From Desulfurococcaceae archaeon UBA285 (GTDB lineage Archaea; Thermoproteota; Thermoprotei_A; Sulfolobales; Desulfurococcaceae): a stretch of DNA of 18,794 bases. Numbering within the stretch: the stretch's first letter is position 1; every line of letters begins with the position of its first letter. The DNA lies in the NCBI GenBank assembly GCA_002495025.1, contig DADP01000024.1, positions 134,191 to 152,984 on the forward strand. The letters run 5' to 3'. Below the pieces are notes generated by a model, which saw nothing but the letters and a program-made list of their open reading frames with translations, ran no database searches and was not told the origin of the DNA. Shown one piece after another: positions 8,210 through 14,241 of this stretch. Made by a program: the position numbers and the translations under genes.

Positions 8210-9016
8210 TTAAATAGCTAGTTTCCTTGCAAATACAATGTAGCCTGTATGCCCTATCATTTTAGAGTGTGGTCTTACAGCACCTGGTTCTACACGTATT
8301 TCTCTCTGTAGTAGTTCATACGAGTGTATATCTCCAAAATATCCACTATTCTTCATTGCAACTACAGTTTTTTCCACTTGGTTTATTGTTGGTAGATAGA
8401 TTAATACTGTTCCCGAGTTCTTTAGAGCTTGTGCTATTTTATCCAGTGCATTCCAGGGGTCTGGTATATCTAGGAAAAAAGCGTCTAAACCCTCTACTCC
8501 AACTCCTTCTCTAATATCTTTTTTAAACAATGCAACTCTGTGTTTTAATCCTGTTTTTTCAAGATTTTCCACTGCTGTTGCTAATGCTTTTTCTGATATA
8601 TCAAACCCGTATAGTATACCATTATCTCCAATAATCGAAGCTATAGCTGTTGTTAAAGCACCAGATCCAACTCCTGCTTCTCCAACTCTACTTCCAGGTC
8701 CTATACCAGACAAGTAAATCATTAATGCCGCGTCTTTAGAGTGGATGATTTGAGTAGCCCTCTTTAATACTGGAATATAGTCTTGGCGTAGTGGTCTATA
8801 GAGGTAGGCTTTAACACCCATACTCGTCTCGATTGTAGAACCATATGGTTTACCAATCAAATCATCGTGTTTTATAAAGCCTTTATCAGTACCAAGTATT
8901 CTACCCTTTTCTACTCTAATAACAAATCTTCTCTTTGAATCCAAGTAGACTACTACACTATCTCCCTCTCTAATCAAATCCAAGGCTGTATACCTCTCAG
9001 ACCCGGTGTCATTCAT
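8210..9016 (-). CDS. trmI: tRNA (adenine-57/58-N1)-methyltransferase TrmI
   Basis: SAM-dependent enzyme that methylates N1 of A58 (and A57 in archaea) in the T-loop of tRNA, a stabilising modification in thermophiles. It acts as a homotetramer in the family. The 268 residues have a small beta-rich N-terminal domain (about 1-75). The catalytic domain carries motif I VGEAGVGSGALT (about 111-122), a strand ending YGFDIS, and motif IV LDIPDPW (about 182-188). The C-terminal GHTGYIVFARK is typical. ATG at 9016 is used; a TTG one codon earlier (9019) is equally possible. A TATA-like element just upstream would leave almost no leader. Confidence 0.93.
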   Translation of the reverse strand: MNDTGSERYTALDLIREGDSVVVYLDSKRRFVIRVEKGRILGTDKGFIKHDDLIGKPYGSTIETSMGVKAYLYRPLRQDYIPVLKRATQIIHSKDAALMIYLSGIGPGSRVGEAGVGSGALTTAIASIIGDNGILYGFDISEKALATAVENLEKTGLKHRVALFKKDIREGVGVEGLDAFFLDIPDPWNALDKIAQALKNSGTVLIYLPTINQVEKTVVAMKNSGYFGDIHSYELLQREIRVEPGAVRPHSKMIGHTGYIVFARKLAI

Positions 9017-9046
9017 CAATAATCAGTAATACCAGCTTTCAGCATC

Positions 9047-9056
9047 TATTTAATTC
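9047..9056 (-). promoter_or_regulatory. Candidate TATA box of trmI
   Basis: GAATTAAATA on the minus strand would start transcription near 9025, only a few bases before the start codon. That agrees with the weak ribosome site there and suggests a nearly leaderless message. Confidence 0.35.
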
Positions 9057-9070
9057 ATTTATCTACACGG

Positions 9071-9078
9071 GTTATAAG
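9071..9078 (+). promoter_or_regulatory. TATA box of the ASCH-like gene
   Basis: GTTATAAG lies 26 bases before about 9101, giving a leader of about 12 bases that holds AGGGT. It is divergent from the trmI promoter within a 96-base gap. Confidence 0.45.
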
Positions 9079-9112
9079 CATGTTATCCAGTCTACTAGAA
9101 TAGGGTTTTGAA

Positions 9113-9574
9113 ATGGGAGTGCTTATAGTTCCAATCAAGCCGGTTTTTGCATATAGAATATTTACTGGTAGGAAGAGATATGATTTAAGAAAAATGATTA
9201 GAGGAGCTAGTAGAGTAGAGAGTGGAGACCGTGCTATTCTATATGTATCAGGCGATGTAAAAGCATTTATGGGTGAATTCACTGTTGGAGAAGTAATAAC
9301 GGGCTCCCCAGAATACATTATACGCGAATTGAATAAGAGACCGCGTAGTGGTGTTGGAGAAGAAGACTTTGCATACATAAGAGGAGCTGGGCTTGCAGTC
9401 GCTATAGAAGTATTAAATCCTATCCTCTATAAAACACCAGTCGAAATGAAAGAAGTTTTAAAGATTATACCTGACTACAATCCACCACTCGGTATTCAAA
9501 AACTAGACGAGTACGAGCCATTAGTAGTATTAATACTAGACAAGGCAAGAGAGAAGACTATTAGAAAGAACTAG
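9113..9574 (+). CDS. ASCH/PUA-like domain protein (DUF365-like), function unknown
   Basis: The 153 residues look like an archaeal member of the ASCH/PUA superfamily of small beta-barrels that bind RNA or nucleotides. The N-terminus has the family pattern: a strand (VLIVPIKP), then a helix ending in a Gly-Arg-Lys turn and an Arg (FTGRKRYDLRK). A GDRAILYVSG strand follows, then GEFTVGEV. The second half adds a loop (YNPPLGIQKLDEYEP) and a hydrophobic strand. No catalytic residues are evident to me. The end overlaps the convergent ribbon-helix-helix gene by 14 bases. Related ASCH proteins include RNA-binding proteins and RNases, so a role in RNA metabolism is plausible but not shown. Confidence 0.75.
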   Translation: MGVLIVPIKPVFAYRIFTGRKRYDLRKMIRGASRVESGDRAILYVSGDVKAFMGEFTVGEVITGSPEYIIRELNKRPRSGVGEEDFAYIRGAGLAVAIEVLNPILYKTPVEMKEVLKIIPDYNPPLGIQKLDEYEPLVVLILDKAREKTIRKN

Positions 9575-9746
9575 ATGCTTCTACCTCTCTCATCCAAAGC
9601 TCTTTTCTCAGTAATTCACGTACTGCTACACGTATAACCTCACTTCTATTTCTATACTTTCCAATTCTAACGAGTTCATCAATACCCTCTAAGTATATAT
9701 CCGGCATTTTAACAGTTATTATTCTAAGCCTTGGTCTCAAATACAT
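9561..9746 (-). CDS. Ribbon-helix-helix (CopG/MetJ-type) DNA-binding protein
   Basis: A 61-residue protein with one ribbon-helix-helix domain: strand LRIITVKMP, helix LEGIDELVRIG, turn KYRNRSE, helix VIRVAVRELLRKEL. The family forms dimers that place the strand in the DNA major groove, usually as a repressor or antitoxin. The ATG at 9746 has GGTGGAT eight to ten bases upstream and a TATA box (minus strand, 9782-9789) at the right distance; a GTG at 9755 would lie inside that ribosome site. It is convergent with the ASCH-like gene, and its promoter is back to back with that of tRNA-Ser. The target is unknown. Confidence 0.85.
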   Translation of the reverse strand: MYLRPRLRIITVKMPDIYLEGIDELVRIGKYRNRSEVIRVAVRELLRKELWMREVEASSSF

Positions 9747-9781
9747 TACATCCACCCATCATTAAATCCCCATAGAAAACC

Positions 9782-9789
9782 CTTTAAAA
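9782..9789 (-). promoter_or_regulatory. TATA box of the ribbon-helix-helix gene
   Basis: TTTTAAAG on the minus strand is about 39 bases upstream of the ATG, so transcription would start near 9759 with a leader of about 12 bases including GGTGGAT. Confidence 0.5.
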
Positions 9790-9820
9790 CCCAGGGTGGT
9801 GTTCAAAACCAATAGATTTT

Positions 9821-9829
9821 TATTTAAAA
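9821..9829 (+). promoter_or_regulatory. TATA box of tRNA-Ser
   Basis: TATTTAAAA is centred about 32 bases before the tRNA 5' end, preceded by a T-run. Transcription would start near 9851. Confidence 0.6.
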
Positions 9830-9856
9830 CCCCTATTGAATAATATAGTGATTGGA

Positions 9857-9940
9857 GCCGGGGTCGCCTAGCCTGGTAGGGCGCCGGCCTGCTAAGCCGG
9901 TGGGGGAAACCCCGCGCGGGTTCAAATCCCGCCCCCGGCG
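9857..9940 (+). tRNA. tRNA-Ser (anticodon GCU)
   Basis: Class II tRNA of 84 bases without intron. Acceptor GCCGGGG/CCCCGGC with discriminator G, anticodon stem CCGGC/GCCGG around loop CTGCTAA (anticodon GCT), and long variable arm GGGG-GAAA-CCCC. T-arm GCGGG-TTCAAAT-CCCGC. CCA is not encoded; CC after the discriminator is followed by T. No T-rich terminator is obvious downstream. Confidence 0.97.
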
Positions 9941-9972
9941 CCTACTTATTGTAGTGGAAGAAGACAAGTGAT

Positions 9973-9987
9973 GTAAAATGGTTTTAC
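9973..9987 (+). repeat. Short inverted repeat downstream of tRNA-Ser
   Basis: GTAAAA-TGG-TTTTAC is a perfect 6-bp inverted repeat with a 3-base loop. It lies 33 bases after the tRNA and about 130 bases ahead of the surface-protein operon. It overlaps the ATG of a short reading frame. It could be a terminator stem or protein-binding site; no T-run follows. Confidence 0.3.
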
Positions 9988-10119
9988 ATGGTCTTCTACG
10001 AATAGTGGCAATTATTGGAGTTCTATGTGTACTATTATTTCTATTTAATCCATGGGTATACGCGTATAACACTACACCCCTATACACAAATCAAGGAAAT
10101 AACAATCTGGGTGAAATAC
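9978..10119 (+). other. Leader region of the surface operon with a signal-peptide-like frame
   Basis: An ATG at 9978 with AGTGAT just upstream opens a frame whose first residues are a clear hydrophobic segment: MVLHGLLRIVAIIGVLCVLL, then FLFNPWVYA and a polar Asn/Thr-rich stretch. The frame runs on to 10280, but from 10120 it overlaps the secreted-protein gene in another frame. There it has a composition that looks like a shadow. It may be a small leader peptide or chance. TATA-like AT stretches (10041-10050, 10063-10071) lie inside it, one of which probably drives the downstream operon. Confidence 0.2.
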
Positions 10120-10773
10120 ATGGAGAGAAAAATACTACTACTAACAATAGCATTAATAACAATACTAGCAGTAGTAAACGCAACAGTATACGCCTACAGG
10201 TGGATCCAGGGTACAGTAACAATTGCACCACCAGACCAAGCAACTGGTGCAGCATGTACTGGATTCTACAGCTCAGTTGATCAACGAGGCATAGATCTAC
10301 CACCTGCTGGTACAAACTTCAATGCACCAACATATGGAACTAATCAAATAATAATTACTCCTGGAAGGATAGTGTGTACATGGAATGGCTATGAGCTCTA
10401 CGAGAGCATTGAGGTAATAATACCAGTTACAGTTGGATCTTGGTATATACAGGACTTCTATGGCTTCGGCTACTATAATGGCACTAACCCAGTATATGTA
10501 TACTTCAGAGTAGACGAGGCAATCTCAAACCCAATAATATCCAGGGCTATTTTGAGAATACGTAGTGGTGAAAGAGTACTTGCAGAATTAAACCTACTCG
10601 AAGCTGGAGCTATATCACCTCAACTAACATTGAATCCAGGTGGGGGATGGCAACTAGACTTATTCATCGACGCTAGTGGAGCTGGTTCAGTGACATTCAA
10701 AGTAGGCGTCTATGTAACACAAGAAGCTGGAGAAATGCCAGTTGGAGCACCAGGTGTGAGTAGTGGTTTTTAA
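10120..10773 (+). CDS. Small secreted beta-rich surface protein, possible fibre subunit
   Basis: A 217-residue exported protein. The N-terminus is a signal sequence (MERKILLLTIALITILAVVN followed by ATVYA) with likely cleavage near residue 25. The rest is beta-strand-rich with no further membrane helix. Two cysteines (C46, C86) could form a disulfide. The C-terminus is Gly/Pro/Ser-rich. It is not a type IV pilin: there is no class III cleavage site at the start of the hydrophobic segment. The ATG at 10120 has GGGTGA upstream; longer in-frame extensions lack the signal-sequence layout. It is first in a four-gene operon and overlaps the next gene by 11 bases. The small size, signal and neighbouring signal-peptidase-like protein recall TasA/camelysin-type subunits of bacteria and archaeal bundling pili. 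That role is inference. Confidence 0.85.
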   Translation: MERKILLLTIALITILAVVNATVYAYRWIQGTVTIAPPDQATGAACTGFYSSVDQRGIDLPPAGTNFNAPTYGTNQIIITPGRIVCTWNGYELYESIEVIIPVTVGSWYIQDFYGFGYYNGTNPVYVYFRVDEAISNPIISRAILRIRSGERVLAELNLLEAGAISPQLTLNPGGGWQLDLFIDASGAGSVTFKVGVYVTQEAGEMPVGAPGVSSGF

Positions 10774-11995
10774 ATCAAATTTTTTTTCTCGTAGAAAACT
10801 CTTCACCCGCTTCCTAGTCTACTCTGTATTATTTGTGTTTCTCTTATTGCTTATGGGTAAAGTATTCTACCTCCCCGTTACGCTAGTTGTTTCAACTAGC
10901 GACACTATTGCCTCTTCTAGGTGGGGCCTGCTAATTGGTCTTGCAGAATACGTGTCTAAACCAGTTAATCAAAGTGAAGTATTAGTCTGCCGTGTTGAAG
11001 CTCTCAGTACACCTTGTTTTACTGGTTTATACATAGTTAATGGTGTTAATGGTAATGGACGTGGCTTTGTATATGTATCGAATGGAAATGGTAATGGAGG
11101 GCTTAGAGTTAGTTTAAATGGCAACCATGTGAGGATATATAGTGTTATTGCTTCAATACCGCCCTATGTATGGATTCCAATACTAGTAGTCTATTTCGCT
11201 CTACTAGCCTACGTCTTGTGGAAGAATACTAGAATGGGTTATTTACGAGTACTAAGTGAATCGAGAGTTATCGAGTTTGGTTTACTAATGGCTATTACAC
11301 TCAACGTGATACTTGTTGGAGCAGTATATGTGGATCAAGCGACTCCGAGATACTATCTACCAGGTGTTAGTGTTGAGTGGAGTTTCAACCTAGATAATAG
11401 CACACTTATTGCCAGATTGAATTTAAACAATGTATATACATTACTTAATGCTACCTGCTGGTATAAACCACCAGGCGTAGTCAATGGCTTTGCGACTAAC
11501 AGCAATAGCAATGGAAGTAATGGAGTAAACTATCCCCTGGAAACACTAATAGTTGATTTGAGTACCATAGTAGCTATCATACCGCGGAGTGTCTACGAAG
11601 AATACTTTAATAACAGGATTTTAGAGCCTGTTTCCCCAGTTCCCGCCTATCTATCTGTATATGAGGCTATACCTGTATACTGTGAGTTTAAACTAGATAA
11701 AGCTGTATTTAAAGCATCATATCTCATTACATTCTACTGGAGAGACCTTGTTGTCCGTAGTGAGGGTTCAAGGGTAGTTATATCTAATCCAAACCCTGTT
11801 TCTATCAATGCAAGTATTCATGTATTAGACTTGAAGAAAGGGCATTTTGTATACTCGAATAACATGACAATAAGCGCTCTCGGAGAAGAAGTATTTGATT
11901 TATCGAGTTATGAACCCGGCGTTTACCGGGTTATAGTCCAGTACAAAATGCTTGGATTGGTGAGAAGCCGCATTGTTGAAGTTGAAGTTTCGTAG
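10763..11995 (+). CDS. Membrane protein with a degenerate signal-peptidase-I-like domain and surface C-domain
   Basis: A 410-residue membrane protein. Helices lie at about 15-36, 136-153 and 170-190, with a long C-terminal outer domain (191-410) rich in beta-strands. Between helices 1 and 2 the order of elements follows archaeal/ER-type signal peptidase I: VVSTSDT (43-48) where SxSMxP is expected, LYIVNGV where IVHRVV carries the catalytic His, and GFVYVSNGNGNG where VTKGDNN is expected. SVIASIPPYVWIP falls where the VxGKV...IPxxG strand leads into the last helix. Met, Pro, the catalytic His and the KGD are all replaced, so peptidase activity is doubtful. The last 80 residues look like an Ig-like sandwich. 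The GTG start at 10763 follows AGGTGTGAG. Asn-Gly repeats are frequent. The family link is my inference from pattern. Confidence 0.8.
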   Translation: MVFKSNFFSRRKLFTRFLVYSVLFVFLLLLMGKVFYLPVTLVVSTSDTIASSRWGLLIGLAEYVSKPVNQSEVLVCRVEALSTPCFTGLYIVNGVNGNGRGFVYVSNGNGNGGLRVSLNGNHVRIYSVIASIPPYVWIPILVVYFALLAYVLWKNTRMGYLRVLSESRVIEFGLLMAITLNVILVGAVYVDQATPRYYLPGVSVEWSFNLDNSTLIARLNLNNVYTLLNATCWYKPPGVVNGFATNSNSNGSNGVNYPLETLIVDLSTIVAIIPRSVYEEYFNNRILEPVSPVPAYLSVYEAIPVYCEFKLDKAVFKASYLITFYWRDLVVRSEGSRVVISNPNPVSINASIHVLDLKKGHFVYSNNMTISALGEEVFDLSSYEPGVYRVIVQYKMLGLVRSRIVEVEVS

Positions 11996-12686
11996 GGGGA
12001 GAAAAGAAAAACCACTTGTCTTACTTGTTAGAGAGGAGATTGAGTGGTATTGGTGGACGAGGCTTGGCAGACTTGGTAGGGGCTACTTGTTGCTCTCTAG
12101 TCTACTAGCTGTGGTTTCCTCTCTTGTAACTATGTACATTCTCTTCCAGCCTCTTGTCTACTATGATGGATTCCAACTATCTGGTTTTATAGCTCCACTG
12201 AGATACTCTCTCAGTATTGCGGGAGAGCCAGCTAGATATCCTGTACTAGATAGTCTCTCCGTAATCTCTATTTTCATGTATTTATTCGCTTTGATTACAC
12301 TGTCTTTTGGAGTACTCGGAGTTATAGGTGTATTTAAAAAGTGGAGGACTTGGACAGCGTTTACAGTGGCTTCTACCAGCTCGGCCTCACTACTCGTATC
12401 TCTACTCTACTCGCTTTTAAGAGTATACTCTCTAAACGTTATTCCCTCACTACCCTACACTATAACTGTCTACAGTGTAGGCGGTGGAAGAATCATACTA
12501 AATCCACCTAGAACAACCTATACATGGGTCTACTGGCTTCCATGGAGACCACTATACTTCTTCATAGCATACACTCTACTAATAGCGTTTACAGCTGGAT
12601 CACTAGTCCTCCTAGTATTAAACCCCAAACCACCGGTTGTAAAGTCAAAACCAAGGAGGAAAAAGGGTGGTAGTAGTGGAGCGTAG
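11973..12686 (+). CDS. Four-helix membrane protein of the surface operon, unknown family
   Basis: Not recognised. The 237 residues have a basic, cytoplasmic N-terminus (KFRRGRKEK) and four predicted membrane helices at about 36-60, 93-121, 128-152 and 191-216. Two outer loops (about 61-92 and 153-190, both rich in Tyr, Ser and Pro) separate helices 1-2 and 3-4. The tail is strongly basic (KSKPRRKKGG), so both ends face the cytoplasm. The TTG start is supported by GGTGAG 8 bases upstream and lies 23 bases inside the previous gene. It also overlaps the next gene. The tight overlaps suggest translational coupling and a role in assembling or anchoring the secreted proteins encoded on either side. 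Confidence 0.85.
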   Translation: MLKLKFRRGRKEKPLVLLVREEIEWYWWTRLGRLGRGYLLLSSLLAVVSSLVTMYILFQPLVYYDGFQLSGFIAPLRYSLSIAGEPARYPVLDSLSVISIFMYLFALITLSFGVLGVIGVFKKWRTWTAFTVASTSSASLLVSLLYSLLRVYSLNVIPSLPYTITVYSVGGGRIILNPPRTTYTWVYWLPWRPLYFFIAYTLLIAFTAGSLVLLVLNPKPPVVKSKPRRKKGGSSGA

Positions 12687-14166
12687 AATACTAATAGCAA
12701 TAATTGCATTGTTATTAACTACAAGTATAGTGTTTGCAACAGTATATACTCATAGATACGCTCATTTCAATACATATATATCACAACCACATGTATGGTT
12801 TGAAGACCCATATACACCCAATGTAACAGTATATCTATACAACTATAAAACAAATGCAATTGTAGATATCACGGCGGGTAATCTAGGATTACATTTAGAG
12901 AATAGAACGGGTACACTGATAAATTTAACTCAAGGACAAAACTATGTTCTACAATACTTTAACGAAACTGGCCAAGGCTGCAACTTCTATTATACTGAAG
13001 AAGGGGGTATAATCAGTGTAACCGGTAATCCGAGTGGTGGATTGTATGGCGGATGTTCTCTGATATATAAATATCCATTTCAAACACCCGTCAATTCATC
13101 ATTTATAATATTGATGAAAACAAATGATGTTGTATCTCCAACCGATGGTATTAGAGGACTCTCTCTACACAATACTAGCAACAACTATTATTATCTCGCT
13201 GGAATAAAGAATAATGAATCAGGATGGTATTTTGGAATATACAAATACAATGTCACTAATCCCCAACAACTCCCACAAGAAAAAGGAAGTAGAGTATTAC
13301 CTGGTTTAAAGGAAGTAATAATAACTAGTAGTAGCTCTGGTATCGGCAGTATTACTGGTATATGGTTTGGTATTTCATTTTCTTATACACTGTATCCTAA
13401 TGGTACTGTTTTATTGAGAGCATGGCTCTACAATATAACTGGCGGAGGTCGGCTAGTTGCTTATGTAGAGGCTTTAGATTACTGGCCGATCTATGTAAAT
13501 GATTTTGGTTTAACAGTATATCAGATAAGACAACAGCCTTCAGCTGTTTTTCAAATAGATGGTTTTACAACAGAAACTATTGTAGTGTTTAAGGGGCTAT
13601 CTTATTGCTGTAATGTATACGTTTATGACTCGAATGGAGCAATTGTTGGATGGGGGCATGTAAACGAATCTAATATTGTTGAAATTCGCCTTGGAAATAA
13701 CGCTCTATATAATGCTACTATTGTTGTATCCTGTAATGACACAACATTTAATTTCACAATAGATGTATTGCTCGGAGGAGATGTATTTACAGTGCATTAC
13801 TGGTTTGAAGGACCAATACTCATGGTATACACTGATCTACTCAATACTAGTTTTACTGGTTGGATTAGAGTAAACAGTGTAGAGTGTAATGGTTTAATAC
13901 ATGGAGTAAATATTTCACTAGTTAATTCTACAACGAGGAGTAGTAATGCAAGTATTATACAATTAGGTAGTAGTCTACTAATTTATCCAAGCGAGACAAG
14001 TATACTACTATTAACACCGAATTCCACTGGTTGGACTGCAAATATATCTCTGAGAGCTGAAGTCTACCCTAATACATATTGTACACTATATACTACATTC
14101 TACTATAATTATACGAGTGCATCAATAGGTGGATTAAACGCTGTAATAAATATAAAAACGAGCTAG
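12676..14166 (+). CDS. Large secreted glycoprotein with a lectin-like beta domain
   Basis: A 496-residue exported protein. Its start (VERRILIAIIALLLTTSIVF, then ATVYTHRY) closely matches the signal sequence of the 10120 protein (MERKILL...ATVYAYRW). This supports the GTG at 12676, preceded by GGGTGG, rather than the GTG at 12667. After the signal the chain is beta-rich and carries about 21 N-glycosylation sequons (NxS/T). It has several Cys pairs (CNFYY, GGCSL, YCCNV, VSCND). Residues about 90-300 have the look of a concanavalin A/LamG-like jelly roll, with the segments GIRGLSLHN, YYLAGI, NGTVLLRAWLYNITGG and FQIDGF. No C-terminal membrane helix is seen. As last gene of the operon it may be an adhesin or tip subunit. 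Function is inferred, not shown. Confidence 0.85.
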   Translation: MERRILIAIIALLLTTSIVFATVYTHRYAHFNTYISQPHVWFEDPYTPNVTVYLYNYKTNAIVDITAGNLGLHLENRTGTLINLTQGQNYVLQYFNETGQGCNFYYTEEGGIISVTGNPSGGLYGGCSLIYKYPFQTPVNSSFIILMKTNDVVSPTDGIRGLSLHNTSNNYYYLAGIKNNESGWYFGIYKYNVTNPQQLPQEKGSRVLPGLKEVIITSSSSGIGSITGIWFGISFSYTLYPNGTVLLRAWLYNITGGGRLVAYVEALDYWPIYVNDFGLTVYQIRQQPSAVFQIDGFTTETIVVFKGLSYCCNVYVYDSNGAIVGWGHVNESNIVEIRLGNNALYNATIVVSCNDTTFNFTIDVLLGGDVFTVHYWFEGPILMVYTDLLNTSFTGWIRVNSVECNGLIHGVNISLVNSTTRSSNASIIQLGSSLLIYPSETSILLLTPNSTGWTANISLRAEVYPNTYCTLYTTFYYNYTSASIGGLNAVINIKTS

Positions 14167-14217
14167 TAGCACTTCAATAAATCTATTCTCCATTTTAAAA
14201 CACGAGTATTCATGACC

Positions 14218-14233
14218 ACTAGTTTAAACTGGT
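14218..14233. repeat. Near-palindrome between convergent genes
   Basis: ACTAGTTTAAACTGGT contains the perfect 10-bp palindrome AGTTTAAACT at 14221-14230 and pairs at its outer bases. It sits in the 75-base gap between the surface operon and the convergent flippase gene. A two-way terminator is possible. T-runs (CATTTT at 14193-14198 on plus, GTGTTTT on minus) are short. Confidence 0.3.
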
Positions 14234-14241
14234 TTAAAGAG

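Noticed and set aside
9857..9940. tRNA-Ser as the attachment site of an integrated element carrying the surface operon
   Set aside because: No second copy of the tRNA 3' end, no integrase and no sharp composition change were found downstream.
9966..9985. C/D-box sRNA suggested by GTGATGT
   Set aside because: The C box is imperfect and no CTGA box follows at a suitable distance.
9833..10087. Minus-strand frame of 84 codons across tRNA-Ser
   Set aside because: It reads through the tRNA gene and has no family resemblance or ribosome site; it is a by-product of the GC-rich tRNA.
10120..10773. Type IV pilin assignment for the small secreted protein
   Set aside because: The hydrophobic segment is preceded by MERK without a class III cleavage motif, and the sequence after it looks like a standard signal peptide cleavage region.
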